Positions 1 to 12,716 of a stretch of DNA of 64,000 bases are shown in pieces. Position numbers and translations under genes: made by a program. Every line of letters begins with the position of its first letter. Positions within the stretch are counted from its first letter, which is position 1. Under the pieces are notes generated by a model that ran no database searches, was not told the origin of the DNA, and saw only the letters and a program-made list of their open reading frames with translations. This DNA comes from Combretum micranthum (taxonomy: Eukaryota > Streptophyta > Magnoliopsida > Myrtales > Combretaceae), in NCBI GenBank assembly GCA_024138025.1, contig JAMXBD010000011.1:2281501-2345500 (forward strand). The letters are read 5' to 3'.

Positions 1-2170
1 CGCTTTACGTTTTCTTTATTATCGCCAATATATACGACAGAGAATCTCCGATTGTGGGTTCTATACGGCTTTTGCTTGTATTCTTGCATAACGTGAATTT
101 AATAATTAATTAATTAATTGCCTCGTAAACAAAGAATGGATGGCCCAATTTTACACTCAAGTACCATAATATACTAATTAATTTCTGTCCTAAAACTCCG
201 GAGAAAAAGAAACAAAAGTAAAGAAAGCCAGGACCCTAATAATGCAAAAGAGTAAGGAAAAATTCATCCATCCATGATGATCCTAGGTTCACATTTATAT
301 GGCTTGTACTTATTTGAGTTGGTATTTTAAATATTGACTGATGAAATGCCTATATTTTTAGTTTTTAGTAATTTTAGTATTACATCTTTAAATTTTGGCA
401 AATCGATTTTTATATATTCAAAGTACGTGTGTGATTTAGTATCTTATAGATATTTATTTTGATGATGAGATAATTGTATATCAAGTTTTCACTTTTTTGC
501 AATTATTTGCCAAATTATAAAGATACGGCACTTAATAAATGTTTTATCAAATTATTACTTAATATTAATTCTAGATCATATATACCTTGAAAGTATAAAC
601 ACTAATTTACCTAGATAAAAATATGCGGCACTAAATTGACAAAAGGAAAGTTGAAATATTTGGTATACCGTTATTTCTTTATTTATATGGTTTTGAGAAC
701 ATTATCGTTGCAAACTATGTATTACGCACGGAAAGTAAGAAACAAATGACCGACCGTCCAAGTCTATATACATTATATACCTATATGTAATTTTTTTTTA
801 AACTATACAAGCCACATTTAGAAAAGAAAATGCACATTTTTGAGGATGTTATGGGATGTCGAAACTACCATACTCTGGTTTCCCCATATGCCAATTAGTT
901 ACTACTTAAGTGGCTTAGAAAATATCATATTTAACATAAAAAGCGTGCCGATATCAAATTCTTTTATGAGATAAAGCTATATTTGAAATGAACAATCTTA
1001 AATCCTTGTTATCTCCCTTTCAAAAAACATATTAACCTCAATAAAGTTAATGCAAACTCTTAAATTGGAAATTATAATTCATCCCTTATTTATAAGCTGT
1101 GTATAAATATTAATAGAATTTTATTGTCTTCATAGCACTTTAGCTCAAGTAATTAAACTCGTAAATATTTTGAATCTAAATAAATACCAAGAGTTCTTTT
1201 CCTCCATGTTCTCTTATTAGTGGAAAATTCAACAAATTCTATGAGCAAAAGCAAAATCAAATAAGATAAGGGATTTCTATTTTTTTTTTTTTTAATCAGA
1301 TGTGACTTGGATATGTACTTTGTACTGCGAAATAGCATTTGCAAACATCCACCATATTGCTAAGGCCAAAAAAAAAAAAAAAAAAAAAATTCACCCACCA
1401 TATTGCTTAGTCGTTCCACAAAAATAATAGCATATGACGCAGTTGAAAACCATTTTCCTTTACTTGGGATGGGAAATTACCAAACTTCTTTTGATATATA
1501 CAGTTGTGTGAAAATGTGGGATGAATATGTTTATTTTACTAGTTGGTCATTACGAGTAATTCTTACAAAGGATCGGACAAATAATGTGTGCAATACTTGA
1601 ATTCTTGGTGTTAATGTTGTAAAGTTATTCCCATTCATCGTAGACTACAGGTGTTATGGGATTATTTGTCGACAAAGGATCATCCTAAAATGATCATCTC
1701 AAAGCTATCGAGAACAAAGGAAACCGCATGGCTCAATTTCTCTTTTGCCCATGACCCTATGACATCAGGCCGAATTTTTTTTCTTTTCTTTTCTTTTCTT
1801 TTTAAATAAACCTCTATTCATAATCTCCGATGAAGAATGCCTGTTATTAATATTCATTCTATTATATAAAATAAGAAAAAACACACAATATAAGAACTAA
1901 AATATTAAGGAGAATGATATAGTATTATCATATTCTCTCATGTGTATATACAAAGTGGGGGAGGCCCTATTTCTAGGGTATGTTACATCATAACTTAAGA
2001 AAAATATTATATATTAATAGAAATTGAATATGAATTGATATCCATGATAAATTATACATATATATTTATAACACTCTCCTTGGATGTCCATTTATTAAAT
2101 GTAAAGAACTACCGCCAGATTAAAAAACAAAATACCAAGAAAAATCCAGTAGGATAAAACATTTGGTTAA
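1..2170. other. A+T-rich intergenic sequence, no gene seen
   Basis: I see no coding region here on either strand. The stretch is very A+T-rich and carries homopolymer runs, the longest an A run at about 1368-1389, plus a short TTTTC microsatellite near 1780-1800. Short open frames near 1153-1344 and 1403-1600 have no recognisable domain and read like low-complexity noise. Confidence 0.6.
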
Positions 2171-2209
2171 AGATAAAAGACTAGTGTGTTAAACTTTCCT
2201 TGTTTACAA

Positions 2210-5200
2210 TATCATTAGAAGTCTTCTAGTAGACACATTTTAATACTATGAACTAATTTTATAGAATGTTTGTAGTAAGTAATGTCTTGGTGAATAGATT
2301 TCCTAAATCGTCACTAAAGTGGAATTGCTTAATATTAATTTCACCATTCTTAGGTCAAGTGTAGAGAAGAAATTTGGTGAAATATGTTTTATTCTACCTC
2401 TTTAATTGTACCCTTCTTTAATTGAGCAATGCGCCCTTCATTATCTTCATAAATTGTTGTTGGGATATTACTATCTAAACATGGACCACATGCTTCTTGA
2501 ATGTGTTTGGTTATTGATCATAGCCAAACACATTATCTACTTCCTTCATAAATAGTTGTTATCTCAACATGGTTTGAAGATGTAGCAGCTATTGTTTGCT
2601 TTGTAGAACACCAATATATAGCTATAATTCAGACGAAGTGGAAGTAGTGGCGAATATGTATGTCGTATAACGGAACAAATGTTGATCAGAGGTAGCTTTG
2701 CAATTTCAAGTCCCTATTTCGATAGAAACGAGCCAACAAATAAAATTCACCAACTTCACTTGTGATGGACGTCATTTTCTGCGTAGGTTCAATCGTTTAG
2801 ATCTCCAAAACCATGTTTTTTTTTTTAATTTAGGAAATATTTAATAATGTCAAAACTTTTAATAAAAAATCTATTTATGTGTCATCGGTGACATTTTATT
2901 CGTTCTTTTAATTATTTTATGTTTGTAGGTTTTAGGAACTTTCTATTTTCGGTAGCTTTTGGGTTCTATTTCTAGCATCCTTTTTGGCTTTCATATATTT
3001 TAATGCCCTAGGGCAAAGGATAATTCATTTTGATCAATATTATTATTTCTGAGCCACATTATAGCTCTATGTCCCCATAATTTCAAATTTCCTTTATCAA
3101 TTTCAAATTTTAGATACCTATATTTTTTAGGTATTCTTGGAATCAACAGGCATATAAAAGATGACAATGTAAGATTCGTAGAATCAACGGATTGTCATAG
3201 TTTTCATTTCTTTTGCTGTGTCAAATTCCATATATAAACAAATAACCTATTTGTAATTGAGTTTTATGTAGATCAAATAAACATTCTACATCTATGTAAC
3301 CAACTAATTAAAGTATGGATTCAATTGTGTAAAACAATCCCAAATCACTAGTTCCTTAGGGATATCACAATGTATGCTTAACGCCATTCCAATGGTTGAG
3401 TTGGTGAAGAACTATGTTTTCCTAACAAATTAACTAAAAAAACAATATTAGACCTTGTATTCTTAGCAAGATGCATTAGTGCACTCATTGCACTAAAATA
3501 TGATACATTAGGACCAAGAATCTCTTCATTGTCTTCTCGAGGCTAAAAAAGATCCTTGTTTACGTCAAGTGATTGAACACCCATTAAAATACTTAATGGA
3601 TGTACCTTATCTGTATAAAGTTGTTTAATGACCTTTTCTATATAATTTGATCGATGAACAAAAAAACCATTTTCTAAGTGTTCAAATTGTAAACTAAGGA
3701 AAATTTTATCTTTCCAAGATCTTTCATTTAGTCCCTTTTCAAATATTCAACTATTTTTTTAGAGCTCTTCAAGAGTTCCAATAATATTCTAATTATTCAC
3801 ATAGAAAGCAATTGTGCAAATTTAGATCTCGATCTTTTTATAAAAACACATGGACAAATTAGATTATTTTTATAACCTTTTTTTAACAAATATTCATTAA
3901 GTCAATTATAGTACACTAGTTCAAATTGTTTTAATCCATATAAAGATCTTTGCAAATAAGGTTGTCAAATTCATAATTGTACGTAAAATAGTCAAAGAAT
4001 TTATACAATCAGAACATGGGATTGAAATTTATGTTCTTACAACATAAGCAAAATTGCGTTAAAAAACTATAGATATGCTTACAGATGTTGTAAAAAAAAA
4101 AACTTGAAATAAATAATGGATGTAAAAAAAAATCTTTTTTTTTTATATTAACTCTTAATACATAATATAACATTCATGAAAAAAAAAAAAAACAGCAGGT
4201 AGAGTCAAAATAATTTTTTTCTATTATTTTGTTTCAAAAAGAGAACTTATGCTAAAGTTTTTAATTATATAAATAAAATAATTAAGTTTTCTAGTAAACT
4301 TTACAGCTATAATTCTACTTAAATGAATATATGAATGTAAAATAGGAGAGTTGGGTGGTGAGAGGGAAAGAGAATAAGAGAGAGTGTAAAAATAAAATTA
4401 AAATGTAATAAGAAAGATATATCATCCTAATAGTTTATGAACTTGTAATACATGGTGTATTTTTTATATTTTAACGTATTAGACTCAAATAGATAAAATC
4501 GATAACTTGGTTAAAAATATAAGATTCTACAAGTTTATATTTAGGCTTGGTTGAAATCGTAAGATTATATAAAAATAAATAAAAAAATAAAATTATTCTA
4601 TGCATGAATCAACTTAAATAGACCTCTTAAAATCGTAAACTTATAGAATCGAATAGGTAAAATTTCGATTTTGATAACTATGTTTGCAACTTTATCTAAT
4701 AAATTTTTCAAGAACCTCCATTATATTTTTCAGACATTTTAAATCATTCAAGGGTTTTATATAGATATCATTGTCAAGTGAGGCATATTGATAAGTTGTA
4801 ATCACATCCATTAGTAGCATAATAAGTCTTTCATGTATTGTTAGACTAATAAGATATCGAAAGGTTATTGCATCTACCATAACAAAGTAATTTCCTGATT
4901 ATCAATTTTTGGGGAGGAGAAAAGCCTTGTGCAACGACTAATGCTTTGTATCTTGTGATTTTATTTTTCTTATTTCTTTTTCGTAGAAATACCCATTTGT
5001 GTTTAATTGATTTCACAATTGTAGGTGTCAAAACTACTTATTCGAAAACTTTATATTTTTCAAGTAAAATTAATTTTATTTGTATTATATCTTTCCATTT
5101 TCGACATTCATCTCTAATTCAACATTCTTGAACAAATTGTGGCTCATGATCTACATTTTCTTTCATTATATTTAATGCCACATTGTATGCAAAATTGTGG

Positions 5201-5235
5201 TCTCTGACCATTTCATGTCTACTCCATCTTTTTTT
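2210..5235 (-). pseudogene. Ty1/copia retrotransposon pol relic (RT to RNase H)
   Basis: Read on the minus strand this is a decayed copia polyprotein. From about 5230 downwards come the conserved pre-RT block, then HKWVFLRKRN and ITRYKALVVAQGFS (5030-4900), then the start of the RT core with DAITFRYLISL and ASLDNDIYIK (4880-4690). After a non-coding interruption the RT resumes near 3960 with QRSLYGLKQ, followed by a block matching VRSLDVNKD, EEILGP, ALMHLAKNTRS and VFLVNLL (3620-3420). The RNase H end appears near 2460-2210 with TIYEDNEGRIAQLKKG and a degenerate C-terminus. Multiple stops and frameshifts break it. It would have copied element RNA into DNA in cytoplasmic particles. I could not find its LTRs, integrase or gag, so this is a truncated relic. 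Confidence 0.85.
4025..4690. other. Non-coding insertion splitting the copia RT
   Basis: In related copia elements only a few tens of residues separate the DIYIK motif from the QRSLYGLKQ motif. Here about 0.65 kb of A+T-rich sequence with no pol similarity separates them, so something was inserted. I see no convincing terminal inverted repeat or target duplication. Confidence 0.5.
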
Positions 5236-5249
5236 TTTTTTTAACCGCA

Positions 5250-6140
5250 ATGTATCGAAATTCAGTCAAATAACAGGAGAATTTCCTATGTTCATAAGGT
5301 TTGTGTATTGACATATTCTATAAAGATCTACAATCACTAGCTATATTATCTTCTCTTTTAAAGTAAAATATATGTAAAATTTATGGCATATGTAGATGTA
5401 CTACATGTGAGAGATCATCCATTCTAAGTATATAGATGTTTAACTCCTTCGAAAAAAAAAAAATAGAACTTTTGTCAGCACTACACCTTTGGGAATTGGA
5501 AGTGTATTGGTTTCAATTACAACTTACAAGGCTCATAAGTCCAAGGAACTCTAGATTGACTCCATTCATGCTTGTTGAGCCATCACTCGTTACGATGTGA
5601 GCAATGACAACAAGCCGTCTCACGATTATAGGCAAATTTCAAGTAGCTCATCTTTTCAGTATTTGGAAGTTTAATCGCAAAATGGCTATTTTTGTGGTTT
5701 GAGGTTTTAAGTATAGAAAATTAAAAAACTATAATGATTCAATTAAATAGATATGACTTAATTATTAATTGAAGAAGTTAAATTATGGCGATTAGATCTA
5801 AGGATCAACATGCTCACAATTTCCTAAAAGCAACCATGTATGTTAGCAATAAACTTGTGAGAGATTAAAAATCGATTTGAAACAATCTACTAGCTAAATG
5901 CTAAAAATCTATTATCTGGATGGTACTATGAGACATTTTCACATATTGCTCTTTTGGCCACTAGTAGGTTGGTAGATTGTCTCTAAACTGGATGGTAACT
6001 CCTCCCAAGGGGATGGTGGTTATTGTCATGCCTACCATCCAATGTTAGATTCTACTACCTAAATGGTTAGGTGCTTTCTTATAGAAATGGAGAAAGAAAA
6101 TAGTAACTTAGTTCTTAACTTGATTTGGCTCATTTTCTCA
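5250..6140. other. Non-coding sequence, nothing recognised
   Basis: This lies between the copia relic and the gag-only element. Two short related phrases containing GGATGGTA lie near 5918 and 5990, but I see no gene or complete repeat. Confidence 0.4.
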
Positions 6141-6979
6141 ATTTTTGGAACCATGTCCAATGATCGGTTCGTGATCACTTCATGTGATATATTAAGGTGG
6201 TCATAGGTAGTAACTATGTATGGTAATAGGATGTCATAGAGAGAGACATAGGATGAGGAATAGGCAAACCTAGTTTCTCGAGTGCGCGAGTGTGACAAAA
6301 GATCAAATCAAGTAGCCTCGATTGTTCTTGACTCGTTCTTGATAGAATAGATGCTTTAATCTTTCTTAGAGATTGTTTCAGTAGAGTATCTATGTTGCTC
6401 TCAGTCTTAGCAATCTGCATAATGGTCCCAAATGAGAGGAGGAGCATCTTATTTATAGATATTAGAGGCTAGTAGTAGCCGTTGGATGAATCCGGATGGA
6501 TAGTTGAGATGAAGCATTGCTTGCAACCATTGGATCTCTTTAATGAATCTAATGGCCAAAATCCATGCCTTCTTTTATGTATGTGGGCATGGGCTTTGGA
6601 TATGGGCCTGGAGTAGAATGAAGGCTTTTATAAAAAAAAAAAAAATGGAGCCCATTTTCTTATTAAAATAGTCCGTCTGCAATATAAAATAGAAATAGAC
6701 TCATCTTATTCCAATAAACTCTATATTAGCCAAACAAAGCCCAAATTAACCTATGAAGATATTTTTGGAGTCTACTTTTTACGCATGAGAAATCCGAATA
6801 ATGTCGAGAATGGAAAAAACTGATTCGACTATCTTTGTTCCGAGCCTACCAACCAAATCTCCCTACGACATCCCTTATTGGACTCGGTCTTCTAAGCCCT
6901 GTCACTAGCTTAGAAGACCGGCCCATGGCATTAAATTGGGCCAAAAGCTCAATTACCAAAATGACCCTCTATATTTTAC
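6140..6979 (-). repeat. 3' LTR of the gag-only element
   Basis: It matches the 12717-13536 repeat over most of its length, for example the shared phrases GTGCGCGAGT, GAATAGATGCTTT, ATCCGGATGGATGGTTGAG-like sequence and GGCCCATGGCATTAAATTGG. Inside the inner edge a pyrimidine run (TACCCCCTGTCC at about 6979) is the complement of a polypurine tract, as expected next to a 3' LTR of a minus-strand element. The outer (left) edge is approximate. Confidence 0.7.
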
Positions 6980-7439
6980 CCCCTGTCCAAAAGCTCCTTT
7001 AGCAAAGTCATAAAGGGGGTTTTGGGCATTTCATTAAGTAGATGTTCTCTTCAGAGTTGTTATAGAACACTAATAAGAAGTTGCACTTGACATGAAGTTG
7101 TGTACTGTATTGATATAGCCAATACTTCTTATATTTGTCAATGAACCAAACTTGTTATATTCATGGATGAAGTAAAGTGAGTTGAACTAGTCTTCTTCAA
7201 ACTTGTTGTAAAATATCTTAAGAAGCAATTTTTTTGTTGCATAAGCACTTAGGTTGCTGAGTGGACCAATATGTCCTAGGATTTCCTTTTATGGATTGAA
7301 GTAACATGAAATAGTCTTCTTTATTTTATTTTTTTTATAATGCTTAACATTTGAATGAAAGCATCAAGATGAATTCCAAAGTATAGTGGTAAATGGGGTA
7401 GATGCTGTCATTAGGGGTAATCTTGTAATTTTATTCTCA

Positions 7440-8085
7440 TAGACTTTCCATTTCTTCTATAATGTTTTTTTTAATTGTCATTAACCACCCACAATTAATG
7501 ACAAATCTCCACTTACTTTTATTAACCTTCCAATTTTAGTCTCGTAGACTTTCCATATTCTATAACGTTTCTTTTTTATTTTCATTAATTAGCCACAATT
7601 AATGATAATCTTCTATCTTCTATAACGTTTCTTTTTATTGTCACTAATCACCCACAATTAATGACAAATCTTCCATTTTTTTATAAGGTTTCTTTTTTAT
7701 TGTCATTATTCACCTAAAATTAATGACAAATCTTCACTTGCTAAATTTAAACAGGCACTTACTTTCGTTAATCATCCATGACAAATCTCCACTTACTTTT
7801 TTTTAATTGTCATTAATCATCCACAATCAATGACAAATCTCCACTTACTTTTATTAACCTTCCAATTTTACTCTCGTAGGCTGTCCATCTTCTATAAGTT
7901 TCTTTTTATTATCACCAATCACCCACAATTAATGACAATCTTCCATCTTCTATAACATTTCTTTTTATTGTCATTAATCACCCAAAATTAATGACTAATC
8001 TTCACTTGCTAAATTTACACAAGCACTTACTTTCATTAATCATCCACAATCAATGACAAATCTTCTATCTTCTTACACCTTCTAC
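7440..8085. repeat. Degenerate tandem array, ACAATTAATGACAAATCT unit
   Basis: Eight variants of the core ACAATTAATGACAAATCT lie at about 7491, 7594, 7660, 7717, 7820, 7925, 7983 and 8045, each usually followed by TCTATAACGTTTCTTTTTATT-like sequence. Spacing alternates between about 57-66 and 103-105 bases, and a segment near 7511 recurs near 7850, so the array was itself duplicated by about 340 bases. It sits inside the gag-only element near its 3' LTR. Confidence 0.75.
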
Positions 8086-8740
8086 ATTTAAGAAAATCTT
8101 TATATATCAATTGACCCTTCATTTTCCAATCAATAAGTGTAACCATTAATGAAAATTTAATACCTTTATTGCTAGCATAATGGAAGGCTTCCTGATCCAT
8201 AATGGTCACATGCTATAATAATTATCTCATATATATATATGAACCATTCTTGAGAACATTTGGACTTTCTTGCTTCAAATCCTTCTCTTTCCACCATGCA
8301 TCCATGTAAATCAATGCCAACTATACCGATGTAGGTTGATGCTAGATCGGGCGATACTAGCATGTTGAGATTGTCATTGCTTTCTCTTTCGAAAAACAAT
8401 AGAAGGATATTTTCGACCAATTGATTTTCGACTCCGCATCATGCGAAAGTTGTTTTTTCGAGGCCTAAGTTGCAATCCACCACCAATAGCCTCGTTTTTT
8501 CCTTATTGACTTATAGAGACCAAGCGTAAAAAAAAAAATAATTGGATAAGTCTTGATTACCTTTTGAATTTTAAGACATTTTCTAGTGTACCAATGCGTA
8601 CTCTTGATGAGGTAGAATGACATCCGAAATGGTGTCCATTCCACCCTTATTCATTTCAATTCCATCCTCGATTAGGAACTTGCAATCCTTATTCTTGAAG
8701 AATTCCATAATGGGATACAAGAACCAAGCTTCTTCCGTTC

Positions 8741-8985
8741 TCTATTAGACTTGGCACGGGCCCATGAGTGGACTTGTGTTATTCTGGCACCCGACCTCTT
8801 CTAACTTTGATATGGGTCGCTTTTACTTTCCCGATCTCTTCTAGACTTTATATGAGCTCACGAATAATCTAGTGTAACTCTGGCACCGATATTTTGGCAT
8901 GGCCTACGAGTGGACTTGAGTTATTCTTGTACCTAATCTCTTCTAGATTTGATATGCGTCCACATGCGCCTACATTATTGCTCCA
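8741..8985. repeat. Short degenerate tandem repeat (GTGGACTTG unit)
   Basis: Three to four diverged copies of a phrase containing CTTCTAGACTT, CCCATGAGTGGACTTG and TTATTCTGGCACC recur between 8741 and 8985. It is a second internal repeat block of the gag-only element. Confidence 0.55.
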
Positions 8986-9732
8986 TATTCAATTGCACCT
9001 CCCAAAGTCAGTTGTCAAAGACTAGTCTTCATGGCTATTGTACATAGTCGAAAATCTCAACAAGTTAGAAGCGTTATCATTTTGTTGTCAAAGATTAATT
9101 CTATCAATGAAGCAAATCAATTCATTAATAAAGATTTGTTCTCCATTATGCTGGTAGCACTCCATAAGTAAACTATTGATGTTTTGTTAACTAAGTATCA
9201 GCATTTCATTATGGGAGTTGGAATAACCTTACTGCCATCTCCACTTTCCTATTTTAATACTTAGTCAAACAAGACTCTGTATTTGTAAAGCCAGGAAAGC
9301 ACAGTAGGGAAAGGTTGAAAGCAAGCAAACACGATCCACTCACCTATCAAGCATACTCTAAAAGTTATCACCAATACTAGGTGACAAGGTAGCTTTCAAG
9401 GTATTGAGAACTCATATCTGCCATCATCAATTGTATATCGTACTTGCATATGTATCGACTCCTTACCACAATGTGTTATTCTCTTCGCGTTGGAGGTGCA
9501 TTACCTATTAGTACCAAGATGGGTATATCACTTCAGCATGCTTGGCGCTCAAGTGCCTTTGTCAAGCAATTATTCTCCAAGATAGGTAGATACTTCCCAT
9601 AGTAGTCATATTCAGGGAAAAAACCTCTTGAAGTTCAAGTATCAACTTCTTCTCCCCTAGTTGATAGCGCGTCATTATATGATGGGGTAGCAACTCATAC
9701 CATGCTATCACTTATAGTTTGAGCATTCATAG

Positions 9733-10855
9733 AGTTGCTTCAACTCTTACATAATATGATATAGGATTACAAATGTCATGCCTATCATGAATTCGCTTCG
9801 AGATTGCAGGTCGACTATACTTTAATCACATGATCATAATAAGTTACAAAGAGGGGCATTGCACCTACTGCATACGTAAAAGGAGATGCTTCTACTGAAC
9901 ATTATGACAACCATGAAGTGATCGTTTTGATCAATCATGGATGAGGTTGGTTCGACCTCTTTTTTACAAAATGGCGATATGGTTGTCAAACCTACTGTGG
10001 AGTTGCTTCAACTTAGCACAGTTAAGATCACTTCAATATCATAAATGATGTAGCATAAATGGGGATTGCACCGTCGCATGCTTAAGAGCAGATGCTTCTA
10101 CCAAGCGATAGCGACTATGATGAATTGATTGCTTCAATCAACCATGGATGAGGTTGCTTCGACCTTAATTATGCGAACGGCGTTACGGCTGCTAAGCCTA
10201 CTATGGAGTTTCTTCGACTTATCACAGTTGTGATTGCTTCAATCTTGTAAATGATGTTACATAAATGGGTATTGCAACCGTCGCATGCTCAAAAATCGAT
10301 GCTTTTTCCAAGCGATAGCGACTACCATGGAGTGATTGATCCGATCAAAAATGGATGAGATCGCTTCAACCTTAATTCTATGAAATGGTGTTATGGTTGC
10401 CAAGCCTGCTATGGAATCACTTTAACACATCACTGCTGTGATCGCTTCGATCTCATAAATGATGCTATAGAAATGGGTATTATACTCATCGCATGCTCAA
10501 GAGCATATGCTTCTACCAAGCGATAGCGACTACCATGGAATGACAGTTCGATCAACCATGGATGAGATTGCTTCGACCTCAATTCTACGAAATGGCGTAA
10601 CGGCTGCCAAGCCTACTATAGAGTCACTTTACTCATCACAGTTGAGATCACTTCGATCTAATAAATGATGCTATAAAAATGGGTATTACACCCGTCACAT
10701 GCTTAGGAGCAGATGCTTCTACTAAGCGATAGCGAATACCATGGATGAGATTGCTTCGACCTCAATTCTGCGAAATGGCATTATGGCTACCAAGCCTACT
10801 ATAAGTCGCTTCAACTCATCACAGTTGAGATCACTTGGATCCCAAGTGAAGAATA
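9733..10855. repeat. About 207-bp tandem repeat, five to six units
   Basis: The marker ATGAGGTTGCTTCGACC (with variants) starts at about 9941, 10148, 10355, 10562 and 10745. The spacing is 207, 207, 207 and then 183 bases, the last unit having a deletion. A second marker, TATGGAGTTGCTTCAACT-like, precedes CATCACAG in each unit, and an older degenerate unit lies near 9733. It lies in the non-coding internal region of the gag-only element, downstream of gag in the element's sense. Confidence 0.85.
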
Positions 10856-11075
10856 CTAGATAAATATATTTATGCACTATATGCTTATCAGAAGTGGTTT
10901 AAACATAAGTACAAGCGAGTATAGAAGAAGATGGACAAGAAGGGAAAGGAAAAAAATACTTGATTATCATTATTATTTTCTTTATTTCTCTTCCCTATTA
11001 TAAATTAGGGATGAGTAATAGACAACTTCTTCCTTTAGTACACAATTGATATTACTAAAAAAAAAAAAAAAAAAA

Positions 11076-12671
11076 CTATTCATTATGTGTGCCTTCATCA
11101 TCCATCATTTGTGCATCATTGTCCTCAAGTTCCAGTTCGCTATTGCAAACCTTTTCATTAAAAATCTTCTTAAGCGTTCGACAATCTTTTCTTGAGTGTC
11201 CCACCATCCTATGGAACCTACAAAACTTTGCATCTGCTTTCTCCTATGCCGTAGGTTCTTGCTCAACCCTTGGCAATCTAATGATATCGTCTTTTAGCCA
11301 TTGATCAAGGACAGCATGAACCTTTCCCATAGCGCATAGAAAAGGTGGGACTTATGGAGCACCATCTCTTCTAGGTTTCTCACCATACTTGAAGTTTCCA
11401 CCTTCAGCAGTGCTCACCGATGGTTGTCGCTTCTTATTTGGATCACCCTTTTGTTTGGTAACCGAATTGTTTGTCTTCCATGCATTCTCCACCAACATCA
11501 AGAATGACTTAAGTGACAAAATCTCCAGGTGCAAAACATTTTCTGTGGACATACCCTGGATGCAAATTTTGACGCGTTCACTTTCATCACACATATCTTG
11601 GATATCCAAGGAGCGTTCCTTGAAACGCTTAATGTACTCTATAAGATCTTCCTTTGGGTGTTGTTTGATACACCCCATGTCAGTCAATGTCACTTGTTCT
11701 TGAGTTTCAAAAAAATTTCTCAAGAAACATCCTACATGTAATCTCCCATGAATCAACTGAGCCAGGGGTAAGATTGAAATACCAGGTGTATGCCTTTTCC
11801 ATCAAGGACTTAGAAAATTCCTTGAGCTTCAAATTATCATCAAGTCCATAGACTTTGAGATTCTCAATGAACTTAAGAAGGTGCTCCTTAGCACTACCCT
11901 GTTTCCCACTGAATTTGATAAAATTTGGACTCGTGTAGTCCTTGGGATAAGGTTTTTCTGCAATCCTTTGCGGGTATAGAAGCGTCAAATTGATGACACT
12001 AGTAGCAAACGCAGCTCGCACCTGTCTTAGGTACTTTTCAAGGTCATCCTTTGCCACATAAGAAGCGGAAGCAGATGATCTATTAACTCCCACTTGAGGA
12101 GTTATAGTAATGCTACGAGGTGCAACTATACCAGCCATAAGTTGTTGGGCATTGCATCCAGAGGAAGAGGAACCTCTGAGATGAACCCTTACCCTTTCTT
12201 CGACAATAGGTGTGGGATCTCTCGAAGTTGAAGGTAGCAAAGGATGCAATGGCTGTAGTGGCTCTTGTCGATGTCCTCCCTCATTTTCAGCAACAGGAAT
12301 AGTAGTTTGCTCGGGTTGAGCATCATGTAAGGTCTCATGGCGAATACCCTCTGAGACAGTAGTAGCTGGTCTTGTACAGCCATTTGCACACCTGATGCGG
12401 GGAAAGTTATCCTGGGAAGTGAAGTTCCCGATGCAGTAGCAGCTTCTACCATACCGGGTAGGAATTGCTTAAAAGCATTCAGAAATTGATTGACAGCTTC
12501 AGTATTTTCCTGCATGGTGCATATCATGAGCACACTATCAACTCTAGGAGCTTGTATAGCCACAGTAGTAGCATTTTCATCTATAGCGTGAGTCTCCTCA
12601 ACTACATCAGGATTATTGTCCTGATCTTAGGGGTTTACTTTCTGTCCAATTCTCTTACATGGAGTTGCCAT
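11076..12671 (-). pseudogene. gag: Retrotransposon gag (capsid/nucleocapsid), broken
   Basis: An ATG about 30 bases from the primer-binding site opens a frame beginning MATPCKRIGQKVNP. The central part has the plant retrotransposon gag domain, visible as SPNFIKFSGK, KEHLLKFIENLKVYG, LKEFSKSLMEKAYTWYFNL and SVDSWE (about 11960-11720). It continues with EDLIEYIKRFKERSLD and ICIQGM (about 11640-11550). The C-terminal part has RVEQEPTA and a nucleocapsid-like knuckle CRFHRMVGHSRKDC, a C-x2-H-x4-H-x4-C variant, near 11215-11175, and ends GTHNE-stop at 11076. In-frame stops lie at 12627-12629, 11352-11354 and 11244-11246, and two frameshifts lie near 12200-12250 and 11710-11755. An intact protein would form the particle that packages element RNA; this copy cannot. 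Confidence 0.85.
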
Positions 12672-12700
12672 TCTTATCAAGAGCTTACTTTCGTCCCCAG

Positions 12701-12711
12701 CGGAGTCGCCA
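12701..12711 (-). other. Primer-binding site, tRNA-Arg-like
   Basis: On the minus strand this reads TGGCGACTCCG, directly beside the 5' LTR. The first nine bases match the complement of the 3' end of a plant tRNA-Arg (acceptor ...GAGTCGCCA). Such a site primes minus-strand DNA synthesis. From memory, tRNA-Arg priming is used by Ogre-type and some other Ty3-type plant elements. The exact tRNA is inferred. Confidence 0.65.
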
Positions 12712-12716
12712 AATAA

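Noticed and set aside
8172..8420. 82-codon minus frame inside the gag-only element
   Set aside because: I looked for protease or reverse transcriptase motifs here and found none; the frame also includes a TA repeat.
12465..12716. 83-codon plus frame over gag
   Set aside because: Antisense shadow of the gag N-terminus and primer-binding site.
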